Assembly (NCBI GenBank): GCA_964510205.1
Contig: CAZEBW010000051.1
Location: forward strand, 1 to 26,009
Direction: 5' to 3'
From: CAZEBW01 sp964510205
GTDB taxonomy: Bacteria > Chloroflexota > Anaerolineae > VGOG01
DNA length: 26,009 nt
The position numbers and the translations under genes are program-made. Positions 1 to 7,133 of the stretch are shown in pieces (position 1 is the first letter of the stretch; each line of letters begins with the position of its first letter). The notes below the pieces were generated by a model. The model had not been told where the DNA came from. It did no database searches and saw only the letters and a program-made list of their open reading frames with translations.

Positions 1-54
1 AGAGAGGGTGGTCGTACGGTAGGCGCCGGCGTGATCACCGAGATCTTGGATTGA
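1..54 (+). CDS. tuf: Elongation factor Tu, C-terminal end only (partial)
   Basis: The first 17 codons read REGGRTVGAGVITEILD and end at a TGA stop. This is the well-conserved C-terminus of EF-Tu domain 3 (family pattern REGGRTVGAGVVxxI). EF-Tu is the GTPase that delivers aminoacyl-tRNA to the ribosome. The gene begins outside the window. Its place just before rpsJ is the usual junction between the str operon (rpsL, rpsG, fusA, tuf) and the S10 operon. Identity rests on this short motif plus the gene order, and both agree. Confidence 0.93.
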   Translation, partial: REGGRTVGAGVITEILD

Positions 55-135
55 GAGAGGGCATTGATTGCCGGAAGCCCGCCGATTTGTCCATCGCGAG
101 ACCCTGAGTGAGGGGGGAGGAAATCCAAACAAGTT

Positions 136-444
136 ATGGCTAGACAGAAGATCAGGATCCGTTTGAAAGCCTATGACCATCGAGTTCTTGACCAATCGGC
201 GCGGCTGATAGTGGAGACAGCGGAGCGCACGGGGGCCAACGTAGTCGGCCCCGTGCCCCTGCCGACCAAGATCGAACGGTTCACGGTGCAGCGCTCGCCT
301 TTTGTGGACAAGGACTCGCAAGAGCACTTCGAGATCCGCACACATAACCGTCTGATAGATGTCGTGGATCCGGACTCAAAAACCATAGACACGCTGATGC
401 GCCTGGACCTGCCGGCGGGTGTGGACATAGAGATCAAGCTCTAG
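136..444 (+). CDS. rpsJ: Small ribosomal subunit protein S10
   Basis: The 102-residue product has the typical S10 length. It carries hallmark stretches such as IRIRLKAYDHRVLDQSA at the N-terminus, GPVPLPTKIERFTVQRSPFVDKDS in two overlapping parts in the middle, and a C-terminus ending in LPAGVDIEIKL. S10 sits in the head of the 30S subunit and also acts with NusB in transcription antitermination in other bacteria. The ATG at 136 is preceded by a purine-rich GGGGGGAGG about 16 bases upstream. It is normally followed within tens of bases by rplC, but here a toxin-antitoxin pair intervenes. Confidence 0.98.
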   Translation: MARQKIRIRLKAYDHRVLDQSARLIVETAERTGANVVGPVPLPTKIERFTVQRSPFVDKDSQEHFEIRTHNRLIDVVDPDSKTIDTLMRLDLPAGVDIEIKL

Positions 445-513
445 CATCCCAATCCCTACGTCGAAGGTTCAGTGCAAGGGCATTATCTTTTCCAAAAATG
501 GTAATGTGGGATC

Positions 514-798
514 ATGGAACTGACCTTTGAATGGGACGATGAGAAAGCCAAAAAGAATCTCAGTAGGCACGAAGTTAGTTTTGAGGAGGCGAAGACGCTT
601 TTCAACGATCCATTCCTGTGGACATTTCCTGATCCTGAGCACTCTGACATTGAACAGCGCTACATCAATATCGGTTATTCTTCAAGAGGGCGAGTTCTAG
701 TTTTGGTTCATACAGAGAGAGGAGCGAGTATTCGGATTATCAGTTGTCGCAAGGCGACTGCAAGCGAGCGGAGAGCCTATGAAGAAGGAGATTTCTAA
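514..798 (+). CDS. brnT: BrnT-family (DUF497) toxin of a type II toxin-antitoxin pair
   Basis: The 94-residue product matches the BrnT/DUF497 pattern. The N-terminal FEWDDEKAKKNLSRHEVSFE (residues 5-24) corresponds to the family's FEWDxxKAxxNxxKHxVSFEEA. The C-terminal RIISCRKATASERRAYE (residues 74-90) corresponds to RIISxRxAxxxERxxYE. Known BrnT proteins are small basic toxins with a RelE-like fold that cleave RNA and slow growth until bound by their antitoxin. The gene overlaps the next ORF by 20 bases, as expected for a co-translated toxin-antitoxin pair with the toxin first. It lies between rpsJ and rplC, where no gene is expected, and looks richer in A and T than its ribosomal neighbours, which suggests acquisition. 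Toxicity is inferred from family only. Confidence 0.88.
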   Translation: MELTFEWDDEKAKKNLSRHEVSFEEAKTLFNDPFLWTFPDPEHSDIEQRYINIGYSSRGRVLVLVHTERGASIRIISCRKATASERRAYEEGDF

Positions 799-1078
799 AC
801 AGATAGAAAATGACGATATGCGCCCCGAGTACGATTTCCAGAGTATGAAAGGTGGTGTGCGCGGTAAGTATTACAAAGCTTATCGTGCAGGCCACACGGT
901 GAAGGTTCACCAAGACGATGGGACAACCATCGTGCAGCACTTCCAACTGGAAGAAGGGGCAGTACTGTTAGAGCCAGACGTGCGCGAGTATTTTCCTGAC
1001 TCCGAGGCTGTAAACAAGGCCCTGCGTTGTTTGATTCCGTTGTTGCCCAAAAAGCATGGGACAGAAGCGAGAGTATGA
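779..1078 (+). CDS. Putative antitoxin partner of the BrnT-like toxin
   Basis: The 99-residue protein contains MRPEYDF (from residue 14), then GGVRGKYYKAYRAGHTVKVH, then LLEPDVREYFPDSEAVNKAL near the C-terminus. I recognise the layout (D/E-Y-D-F, then VRGKY, then a 'xPDVxxxFPDSEAVNxALR' tail) from small proteins that commonly follow DUF497 genes. It does not look like the CopG/RHH BrnA antitoxin itself. The start at 779 has a GGAGAG ribosome site just upstream inside the toxin gene. An alternative start at 818 would match the shorter family form. It probably binds the toxin and may autoregulate the pair. The exact family name is uncertain, so I give no symbol. Confidence 0.7.
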   Translation: MKKEISKQIENDDMRPEYDFQSMKGGVRGKYYKAYRAGHTVKVHQDDGTTIVQHFQLEEGAVLLEPDVREYFPDSEAVNKALRCLIPLLPKKHGTEARV

Positions 1079-1145
1079 AGAAGATGAGGCAACGAGTAAC
1101 GAGGCCCTCGTTAACTTGTCCCTTTATCGTAGAGAGTGATTGATT

Positions 1146-1802
1146 ATGAAAGGTATCTTAGGTAAGAAAGTTGGCATGACTCAAGTCTTCGATGAGAGCG
1201 GGGAGGTTACTCCCGTTACCATTATCGAAGCAGGTCCCTGTTTTGTGACCCAGAAGAAAACGGTGGGACGAGATGGGTACACGGCCATTCAGTTGGGTTT
1301 TGAGGAAGTCAAGCCCAAGCGACTGACCCAGCCTCAGCGGGGACATTTGCGAAAGAACAATCTGCCCCCCCTTCGCTACCTTCGGGAGATCCGCATCAAC
1401 GAAGAGGAAGTCGAGGATTACGAAGAGGGGCAGAAGATCAACATCGGCATTTTTGAGGCTGGTGAGATGGTGGATGTGGTTGGCATATCCAAGGGCCGGG
1501 GCTTCGCCGGGGGCATGAAGCGGCACGGGTTTGCGGGTGGTCCCAAGACCCGCGGCCAGTCTGACCGTCAACGCGCTCCAGGCTCCATCGGCCAGACCAC
1601 CACGCCTGGGCGCGTCTACAAGGGCAAGCGCATGCCCGGCCGAATGGGCAATGAGCGCGTCTCTGCGCAGAGCTTGCAGGTGGTCTTGGTGGATCCTCAG
1701 CGCAACCTGTTGGCTGTGAAAGGGAGCGTGCCTGGGGCCAGAAATGGGCTGTTGCTCATCAAAGAGGCACGAAAGACGGCCGTCACGCAAAAGAAGAAAT
1801 AG
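1146..1802 (+). CDS. rplC: Large ribosomal subunit protein L3
   Basis: The 218-residue product starts MKGILGKKVGMTQVFDE, the canonical bacterial L3 start. It contains the conserved central loop with RQRAPGSIGQTTTPGRVYKG and KRMPGRMGNE, which reaches toward the peptidyl-transferase centre and includes the Gln that is methylated by PrmB in some bacteria. An in-frame TTG lies 6 bases upstream at 1140, but the ATG at 1146 fits the family. L3 is one of the early assembly-initiating proteins of the 50S subunit. The gene follows the inserted toxin-antitoxin pair. A short palindrome with arms AACGAGG and CCTCGTT sits in the spacer at about 1097-1112. Confidence 0.98.
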   Translation: MKGILGKKVGMTQVFDESGEVTPVTIIEAGPCFVTQKKTVGRDGYTAIQLGFEEVKPKRLTQPQRGHLRKNNLPPLRYLREIRINEEEVEDYEEGQKINIGIFEAGEMVDVVGISKGRGFAGGMKRHGFAGGPKTRGQSDRQRAPGSIGQTTTPGRVYKGKRMPGRMGNERVSAQSLQVVLVDPQRNLLAVKGSVPGARNGLLLIKEARKTAVTQKKK

Positions 1803-1844
1803 AGCTGCTCCACAGGAGCGCTAGAACTAGAGTTGGTGAGAGAT

Positions 1845-2468
1845 ATGCAAATTTCTGTACGCAATATGGCGGGGGAAACCGTCGGCGAGATCGAACTGAG
1901 AGACGATATTTTCAGCGTACCGGTCAACGTGCCGCTGATGCACCAAGCGTTGGTGCGTCAGCAGGCCAACGCCCGCCTGGGCACCCATAAGACCAAGACC
2001 CGTGGCGAGGTGAGAGGCGGCGGCCGTAAGCCCTGGCGTCAAAAGGGGACGGGACGAGCCCGTCACGGCAGCATTCGCGAACCCCAGTGGCGAGGCGGCG
2101 GCATTGTCTTCGGGCCGCGTCCGCGAAGCTATCGCAAGAAAATGCCGCGCAAGATGCGGCGACTGGCGTATAGGTCAGCCCTCTCCGCCAAAGCTGGGGA
2201 GGGGCAGATCATCATCTTGGATGACTTGCACATGCCTGCGCCTAAGACGCGTGAGATGGTGTCTGTCTTAGAAGGGTTGGTCGGGGACTCCAGCGCCTTA
2301 ATCCTTTTACCGGGGGAAAACGTCAACGTTGAAAAGTCGGCTAGTAACCTGCCCAATGTGAAAACCTTGCGCGCTAACTATCTGAACATACGCGACCTGT
2401 TGAGCTACGATTACTTGCTTGTGCCTTTGGGAGCTCTAGAGATCATCGAGATCATATTGGGAGAGTGA
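1845..2468 (+). CDS. rplD: Large ribosomal subunit protein L4
   Basis: The 207-residue product begins MQISVRNMAGETVGEIEL and contains the L4 extended loop signature TRGEVRGGGRKPWRQKGTGR followed by ARHGSIREPQWRGGG and VFGPRPRSY. This loop lines the exit tunnel of the 50S subunit. In-frame TTG (1833) and GTG (1836) codons lie upstream, but the ATG at 1845 has the GGTGAGAG purine run at the right distance and gives the canonical N-terminus. In E. coli L4 represses the S10 operon. No matching leader can be judged here because the operon start lies upstream of the window. Confidence 0.97.
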   Translation: MQISVRNMAGETVGEIELRDDIFSVPVNVPLMHQALVRQQANARLGTHKTKTRGEVRGGGRKPWRQKGTGRARHGSIREPQWRGGGIVFGPRPRSYRKKMPRKMRRLAYRSALSAKAGEGQIIILDDLHMPAPKTREMVSVLEGLVGDSSALILLPGENVNVEKSASNLPNVKTLRANYLNIRDLLSYDYLLVPLGALEIIEIILGE

Positions 2469-2500
2469 ACGCTGACGACTGATTCAGAGGATGAGGTGCG

Positions 2501-2791
2501 ATGAACGTTTACGAGGTTGTGAAACGGCCTATCACGACAGAGAAGAGCGGCATACTGTCGGACTATTACGATCAGTACACTTTCGAAGTGGATCGCCGAG
2601 CCAACAAGCACCAGATCAAGGAGGCCATCGAGACCATCTTCGAGGTTGACGTTGTGTCTGTCAATACCATGATCATGCCATCCAAGAGAGGGCGTTTTGG
2701 GCGGCGTCGTGTGGTAAGGAAGCCCGCTTGGAAGAAAGCGGTGGTCAGATTGGCGCCGGGGCAGGAAATCCAGTTCTTCGAAGGAGTGTAG
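2501..2791 (+). CDS. rplW: Large ribosomal subunit protein L23
   Basis: The 96-residue product shows the L23 N-terminus MNVYEVVKRPITTEKSG, the central FEVDRRANKHQIKEAIE and VDVVSVNTM stretches, and the basic KRGRFGRRRVVRKPAWKKA region. L23 sits at the exit of the peptide tunnel and is the main docking site for trigger factor and signal recognition particle. The ATG follows a GAGGTG ribosome site. Length and position (rplD-rplW-rplB) are standard. Confidence 0.97.
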   Translation: MNVYEVVKRPITTEKSGILSDYYDQYTFEVDRRANKHQIKEAIETIFEVDVVSVNTMIMPSKRGRFGRRRVVRKPAWKKAVVRLAPGQEIQFFEGV

Positions 2792-2833
2792 GCGCCGCAG
2801 ATCGGGAATTAGAAGTTAGAGATTGGGGAGATT

Positions 2834-3670
2834 ATGCCTGTTAAGATTTATAAACCCACTTCGCCGGGGCGGCGTGGGATGAGCGGCTACGATTTTGAAG
2901 AGATAACCAAAACCAAGCCCGAGAAATCACTTCTGGCTCCGCTGTACAAAAAGGCGGGGCGGAATGTGCGGGGCAAGATCACCGTTCGCCATCGTGGCGG
3001 CGGCCACAAGCGAAGGTACCGCATCATTGATTTCAAGCGGGACAAGGTCGGTATACCGGCGCGGGTGGCTTCCATTGAGTACGATCCGAATCGAACGGCG
3101 CGCATTGCTCTCTTGGTGTACGCCGATGGTGAGAAGCGCTATGTCATCGCCCCCCTGGGCTTGCGCGTGGATGACGTCCTCATGTCTGGGCCTGAGGCCG
3201 AGGTTGGTGTGGGCAATGCTATGCCCATCGCCAACATCCCTGCAGGCACGCTGATCCACAACATTGAGTTGACGCGGGGCAAGGGCGGGCAGTTGGTGCG
3301 TTCCGCTGGCTGCTCGGCCCAACTCCTGGCCAAGGAGGGGAAATACGCTCACATTCGTTTGCCTTCAGGAGAGGTGCGCCTGATACCCCAGGTTTGTATG
3401 GCCACCGTCGGCCAGATAGGCAACACGGAGCATGGAAACATCAGGCTGGGCAAGGCTGGGCGCAAGCGTTGGCTGGGCTGGCGGCCTGCGGTGCGGGGCT
3501 CGGCCATGGATCCGGGGTCTCACCCGCACGGTGGGGGCGAAGGGCGCTCCCCCATCGGCATGCCCTCGCCAAAATCCCCTTGGGGCAAGCCTACCATGGG
3601 CAAGAAGACGCGCAAGCGGAAGAAAACCAACAAGTGGATTGTGCGCCGGCGGAGCAAGAAGCGGCGTTAG
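2834..3670 (+). CDS. rplB: Large ribosomal subunit protein L2
   Basis: The 278-residue product is full length (family about 275). It contains RHRGGGHKRRYRIIDFKR near residue 55 and the C-terminal SHPHGGGEGRSPIGMPSPKS. His-230 in this HPHGGGEG loop corresponds to E. coli His-229, long implicated in 50S function near the peptidyl-transferase centre. The residues just before it read DPGS where many bacteria have NPVD or NPRD, a mild variation outside the conserved core. The start has GGGGAG upstream. rpsS follows after 11 bases. Confidence 0.98.
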   Translation: MPVKIYKPTSPGRRGMSGYDFEEITKTKPEKSLLAPLYKKAGRNVRGKITVRHRGGGHKRRYRIIDFKRDKVGIPARVASIEYDPNRTARIALLVYADGEKRYVIAPLGLRVDDVLMSGPEAEVGVGNAMPIANIPAGTLIHNIELTRGKGGQLVRSAGCSAQLLAKEGKYAHIRLPSGEVRLIPQVCMATVGQIGNTEHGNIRLGKAGRKRWLGWRPAVRGSAMDPGSHPHGGGEGRSPIGMPSPKSPWGKPTMGKKTRKRKKTNKWIVRRRSKKRR

Positions 3671-3681
3671 GAGGTTGTGCA

Positions 3682-3984
3682 GTGGCCAGATCGCTGAAAA
3701 AGGGGCCGTACGTGAGCCCCAAGTTGCTCAAGAAAGTCGAAGACATGAACAAACAGGGCGAGAAGCGCGTGATCAAGACGTGGTCGCGAGCTTCGACCGT
3801 CTTTCCCCAGATGGTTGGCCATACCATCGCCGTGCACGATGGTCGTCGCCATGTGCCCATCTATATCACTGAGAACATGGTGGGGCACAAACTGGGGGAG
3901 TTCGCTCCCACTCGGACCTTTCGAGGGCATTCCTATAGAGAGAGAAAGACCGGCGTTAGGAAGACGGGCGCTAGAAAGATATAG
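3682..3984 (+). CDS. rpsS: Small ribosomal subunit protein S19
   Basis: The product (100 residues) starts at a GTG and reads MARSLKKGPYVSPKLLKKVE, then TWSRASTVFPQMVGHTIAVH and GHKLGEFAPTRTFRGHS, all typical of S19. The same frame stays open far upstream through rplB, but the GTG at 3682 has TAGGAGG upstream and gives the family N-terminus. The C-terminus (RKTGVRKTGARKI) is several residues longer than in E. coli. S19 works in the head of the 30S subunit with S13. Its TAG stop touches the rplV start region, so the two are probably translationally coupled. Confidence 0.97.
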   Translation: MARSLKKGPYVSPKLLKKVEDMNKQGEKRVIKTWSRASTVFPQMVGHTIAVHDGRRHVPIYITENMVGHKLGEFAPTRTFRGHSYRERKTGVRKTGARKI

Positions 3985-3986
3985 TG

Positions 3987-4343
3987 ATGGAAAGCATAGG
4001 TTTTGAGGTTAGAGCAACTGTCAAATACGTACCCATGTCTCCACGCAAGGTGCGCCTTGTCATAGATCAGGTGCGCGGCATGGCGGTGGACGAGGCTTTG
4101 GCTATTCTCAAGTTCACACCAAAGGCAGCGGCCAAGCCGGTGACCAAGGTGATCGAATCGGCCATTGCCAACGCCGAGGAGAACTTTGGGTTAGCCAGGG
4201 AGGACCTGCGCATCTCGCAGATATTTGCCGATGTTGGCCCGACCCACAAGCGGTGGAGGGCCGGAGCCAGGGGGAGAGCCAAGCCCAGATTGAAGCGCTC
4301 ATCCCATATCACAGTTGTCCTTGAGGAAACGGAGTGGGAGTAG
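3987..4343 (+). CDS. rplV: Large ribosomal subunit protein L22
   Basis: The 118-residue product shows VRATVKYVPMSPRKVRLVID and the C-terminal hairpin KRWRAGARGRAKPRLKRSSH, followed by ITVVLEE, as in all bacterial L22. This hairpin lines the exit tunnel and is where macrolide-resistance changes occur in other species. GTG at 3984 and ATG at 3987 are adjacent in frame, and I chose ATG. No clear Shine-Dalgarno precedes either, consistent with coupling to rpsS, whose stop ends at 3984. Confidence 0.96.
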   Translation: MESIGFEVRATVKYVPMSPRKVRLVIDQVRGMAVDEALAILKFTPKAAAKPVTKVIESAIANAEENFGLAREDLRISQIFADVGPTHKRWRAGARGRAKPRLKRSSHITVVLEETEWE

Positions 4344-4391
4344 GTAGCTGCAAGCACTTGTTTAGCTTGCTGAAGTAGAAGGGAGGATCCA

Positions 4392-5045
4392 TTGGGGCGT
4401 AAGGTACATCCCCTGGGTTTCAGGTTGGGGGTAATTAAGGATTGGCGAGCGCGGTGGTTTGCTACTGGAGAGGAGTATGCCGACCTCTTGCAGGAGGACC
4501 TGGAAATACGCAAGCTGATACGCGAGAAGATGGGCCGGGCTGGTATCTCCAAGATCGAGATCGAGCGTTTCCCCAAGCGGGTGAGTCTGACCATTTGGAC
4601 GGCCAAGCCGGGTATCATCATTGGGCGCAAAGGCGTAAACGTCAGGGCCTTACGACAGGATCTGGAGGAATTATCAAATAAGAATGTGCGCATTGATGTC
4701 CAGGAGGTCGAGCGGCCTGAATTGGATGCCTATCTCGTGGCCGAGAACATAGCTTCCCAGTTGGAGCGCCGCATTTCTCACAACCGCGCGATGAGAAGAT
4801 CGGCCACGCAGGCTGTGCGCATGGGCGCTGAGGGCGTAAAAATCAGTTGTAGTGGCCGCCTGACCGGGGCGGAGATGGCCCGCCGAGCGTGGGTGATGGA
4901 GGGGCGGGTGCCCCGCAGCACGCTGCGAGCCGATATTGACTACGGTTTTGCTGAAGCTCGGACCACTTATGGTCTCATCGGCGTCAAGGTTTGGATTTAC
5001 AAGGGCGAGGTCTTGCCTGAGTTGCCAGAAGAAGCGGCCGCTTGA
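4392..5045 (+). CDS. rpsC: Small ribosomal subunit protein S3
   Basis: The 217-residue product begins MGRKVHPLGFRLGVIKDWRA and contains a type II KH domain with the GxxG loop in PGIIIGRKGVNV (about residue 75), then the C-terminal domain with GLIGVKVWIYKGEV. S3 forms part of the mRNA entry channel and helicase of the 30S subunit. The start codon is TTG, preceded by GGGAGG, and no in-frame ATG or GTG gives the canonical N-terminus. The spacer before it holds a small hairpin with GCAAGC and GCTTGC arms. Confidence 0.97.
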   Translation: MGRKVHPLGFRLGVIKDWRARWFATGEEYADLLQEDLEIRKLIREKMGRAGISKIEIERFPKRVSLTIWTAKPGIIIGRKGVNVRALRQDLEELSNKNVRIDVQEVERPELDAYLVAENIASQLERRISHNRAMRRSATQAVRMGAEGVKISCSGRLTGAEMARRAWVMEGRVPRSTLRADIDYGFAEARTTYGLIGVKVWIYKGEVLPELPEEAAA

Positions 5046-5080
5046 GCCTGGAAGCAATGATCAGTGGAGAATGAATCGTC

Positions 5081-5494
5081 ATGTTGATGCCTAAGAGAGT
5101 CAAGTATCGCAAACAGATGCGGGGGCGAATGAAAGGCCGGGCCTCACGGGGCGCTACGGTGGCCTTTGGCGACTACGGCCTGCAGGCTCTGGAGCCTTGC
5201 TGGATGACTAGCCGCCAGATCGAGGCTGCCAGAAGGGCTGTCGTTCGCCACGTCAAGCGCCGGGCGAAGGTTTGGATCAGGGTCTTTCCCGATAAGCCCG
5301 TCACGAAGAGGGCTGCCGAAACGCGAATGGGCAAGGGCAAAGGGGCTGTGGATCACTGGGTAGCAGTGGTTAAGCCAGGCAGAATCCTGTTGGAGATAGC
5401 TGGCGTGGATGAGGATGTGGCCCGAGAAGCCCTGCGCCTGGCTTCCCATAAGTTGCCTATCAAGACCCAGTTTGTGGGTCGGCTGGAAATCTAG
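5081..5494 (+). CDS. rplP: Large ribosomal subunit protein L16
   Basis: The 137-residue product reads MLMPKRVKYRKQMRGRMKG at the start, then ASRGATVAFGDYGLQALEP, and later RMGKGKGAVDHWVAVVKPGR, as in L16. This protein contacts the elbow of A- and P-site tRNA. The second Met (5087) is a possible alternative start. After its stop the normally tight rplP-rpmC junction is opened by about 209 bases because a palindromic element has inserted. Confidence 0.97.
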   Translation: MLMPKRVKYRKQMRGRMKGRASRGATVAFGDYGLQALEPCWMTSRQIEAARRAVVRHVKRRAKVWIRVFPDKPVTKRAAETRMGKGKGAVDHWVAVVKPGRILLEIAGVDEDVAREALRLASHKLPIKTQFVGRLEI

Positions 5495-5504
5495 CGGGGT
5501 AATC

Positions 5505-5636
5505 ATTCACCTGCTCCCGTCGGATCGCCAGATCCGACGGCTGAACGGGTTGAATCGAGCTGATTTCGCCAGCTTTGGCCTGGATTTGACACTTGTCCTG
5601 AGCCTGCCGAAGGAATCCAGGCCGAGCAAGGTGAAT
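5505..5636 (+). repeat. MITE-like palindromic element, copy 1 (with nested insertion)
   Basis: The element is bounded by inverted ends ATTCACCTGCTC and GAGCAAGGTGAAT. It holds an internal hairpin GTCGGATC-GCCA-GATCCGAC and a second one with arms GGCCTGGATT and AATCCAGGCC. The copy at 16138-16246 is nearly identical over its whole length but in the other orientation. Copy 1 differs mainly by a 23-base insertion at 5592-5614 in the loop of the second hairpin. It has no coding capacity. I class it as a non-autonomous mobile element from its ends and its two copies. No clear target duplication is visible. Confidence 0.8.
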
Positions 5637-5703
5637 AGCCTAGCGAGACGCGACTTGGGGTGGTCTGGAAACTAGGCACTGAACACCGAAAGCAGGGGGT
5701 CTG

Positions 5704-5922
5704 ATGGAGGCACGTGAAATTCGAGCAATGACTACAGAGGAGATTCAGCGCAAGCTGGACGAAACTCAGGAGGAGCTTTTCAACTTGCGGTTCCAATGGT
5801 CAACCAGGCAGTTGAAAGACACCAACCTCCTTACCCGGGTTCGGCGGGATGTCGCTCGCCTGAAGACCATCTTGCGCGAAAGGGAGCTGGTCCAGCTTTG
5901 GGAAGGAGAGGATTGGTCATGA
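5704..5922 (+). CDS. rpmC: Large ribosomal subunit protein L29
   Basis: The 72-residue helical product contains REIRAMTTEEIQRKLDETQE, then EELFNLRFQWSTRQLKDTN and an RRDVARLKTILRERE helix, the L29 pattern. L29 sits beside L23 at the tunnel exit. Its ATG follows a GGGGGTCTG purine run. The stop TGA overlaps the rpsQ start codon (ATGA), so translation of the two is probably coupled. Confidence 0.95.
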   Translation: MEAREIRAMTTEEIQRKLDETQEELFNLRFQWSTRQLKDTNLLTRVRRDVARLKTILRERELVQLWEGEDWS

Positions 5923-6167
5923 AAGTAGGGCGTAAGAGATTGACCGGTCGCGTGACCAGCGATAAGATGGACAAGACGGTCATGGTTGAGGTCGAAAGGC
6001 TGCAGCGGCATCGCCTTTACGGCAAGGTGATGAAGCTGACGAAGAAGTACATGGCCCACGATGAGGAGAATGCATGTCGCGTGGGCGACTTGGTGTGTAT
6101 CGTCGAGTCGAGACCCTTGAGCCGCAGGAAGCATTGGGTCGTTGAAGAAATCATGGAGACTCAGTAG
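5919..6167 (+). CDS. rpsQ: Small ribosomal subunit protein S17
   Basis: The 82-residue product reads MKVGRKRLTGRVTSDKMDKT, with TVMVEVERLQRHRLYGKVM and later VGDLVCIVESRPLSRRKHW, a standard S17. The frame is open further upstream, but the ATG at 5919 overlaps the rpmC stop and has GGAAGGAGAGG just before it. S17 is a primary 16S rRNA binder. The stop codon lies within the left arm of a long imperfect inverted repeat at 6160-6294. Confidence 0.97.
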   Translation: MKVGRKRLTGRVTSDKMDKTVMVEVERLQRHRLYGKVMKLTKKYMAHDEENACRVGDLVCIVESRPLSRRKHWVVEEIMETQ

Positions 6168-6294
6168 CTCCCAGATTTCCAGCAGAGGCGGCTCCGATGC
6201 TTCTATCCTGAGGCTGTGCAGGTCGAAGGGCCTGTTCGTGAGCTCAGCCAAATGGCGTGCGAGCCCGCTCTGCTCCGAAATCTGGATCCACTGA
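6160..6294. repeat. Long imperfect inverted repeat between rpsQ and rplN
   Basis: The left arm at 6160-6193 (beginning CTCAGTAGCTCCCAGATTTC, then AGCAGAGGCGGCTC) pairs imperfectly with the right arm at 6261-6294, whose reverse complement begins CTCAGTGGATCCAGATTTCG. The arms enclose about 65 bases that include a degenerate copy of the CCTGAG/CGAAGG word found in the nested insertion at 5592-5614. The element probably forms a strong hairpin in the message, or is a degenerate mobile palindrome. Its left arm includes the rpsQ stop codon. Confidence 0.65.
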
Positions 6295-6340
6295 GACTGG
6301 TATCTAATGCAAGCCAGCATCCGGAATTGGGGAGAATAGG

Positions 6341-6709
6341 ATGATTCAGCAGGAATCCAGGCTGCGAATAGCCGACAACACAGGCGCCAGGGAGATCCAG
6401 TGCATTAGGGTGCTGGGTGGCTCCTCGCGCCGCTATGGGAGTGTAGGTGACGTCATCGTGGCCTCGGTGAAGCAGGCCACTCCCGTGAGTTCAGTCAAGA
6501 AAGGCGAGGTGGTGCGAGCAGTCATCGTTCGCACAACCAAGGAATATGGTCGCTCGGATGGTTCTTATATTCGATTTGATGAGAACGCAGCCGTGATCCT
6601 AGACGATTATCAGAATCCCAAAGGGACGCGCATCTTCGGTCCCGTTGCTAGGGAGCTCCGCGATAGAGGGTTCATGAAGATCGTCTCACTGGCCCAGGAA
6701 GTGTTGTAG
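6341..6709 (+). CDS. rplN: Large ribosomal subunit protein L14
   Basis: The 122-residue product starts MIQQESRLRIADNTGAREIQ and contains GDVIVASVKQATPVSSVKKG and ENAAVILDDYQNPKGTRIFG, with a C-terminus VARELRDRGFMKIVSLAQEVL in two pieces, all diagnostic of L14. L14 lies at the subunit interface and is a site for silencing factor RsfS in other bacteria. The start follows GGGGAG. A 173-base spacer filled by an inverted repeat precedes it. Confidence 0.98.
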   Translation: MIQQESRLRIADNTGAREIQCIRVLGGSSRRYGSVGDVIVASVKQATPVSSVKKGEVVRAVIVRTTKEYGRSDGSYIRFDENAAVILDDYQNPKGTRIFGPVARELRDRGFMKIVSLAQEVL

Positions 6710-6723
6710 CGAGGAGATAAGTG

Positions 6724-7050
6724 ATGAGAAGGATAAAGAAGGGCGACACGGTGGAGATCATCAGCGGCAACGACCGCTGGGCCAGGGGCACAGTCCATCG
6801 GCTCATTCCTAAGAAGGATCGGGTGGTTGTTTCAGGTATCAATCTCGTTAAGAAGCACCAAAGGCCCATGCCCACGGGCGGTCGCATGCAGACCCAAGCG
6901 GGGATTATCGAGTTTGAAGCCCCTATTCATCTATCCAATGTCATGTTGGTCTGCCCCCAGTGCGATCAACCAACGAGGGTCGGTTTTGAATTCCTAGAGG
7001 ATGGCACGAAGGTGCGCGTTTGCAAGAAGTGCGATGCGATCATTGAGTAG
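6724..7050 (+). CDS. rplX: Large ribosomal subunit protein L24, zinc-ribbon form
   Basis: The 108-residue product has the KOW motif near the start (IKKGDTVEIISGNDR), the GINLVKKHQRP stretch, and a C-terminal zinc ribbon with Cys-77, Cys-80, Cys-100 and Cys-103 (CPQC and CKKC). L24 starts 50S assembly. The zinc ribbon extension is present in many but not all bacteria. GTG at 6721 and ATG at 6724 are adjacent in frame, and GAGGAG fits either. I prefer the ATG. Confidence 0.97.
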   Translation: MRRIKKGDTVEIISGNDRWARGTVHRLIPKKDRVVVSGINLVKKHQRPMPTGGRMQTQAGIIEFEAPIHLSNVMLVCPQCDQPTRVGFEFLEDGTKVRVCKKCDAIIE

Positions 7051-7133
7051 TTCATTTGCGACAGGGGCCGTCCGTCCGGCCACCGCGAGCGGTAGAATCC
7101 TTGCGGTTCATCTATGAGTTGGGAGAGTTAGTT

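Noticed and set aside
3394..3681. N-terminal extension of S19 reading through rplB
   Set aside because: It is out of frame with L2, not S19-like, and a GTG with a good ribosome site gives the normal S19 start.
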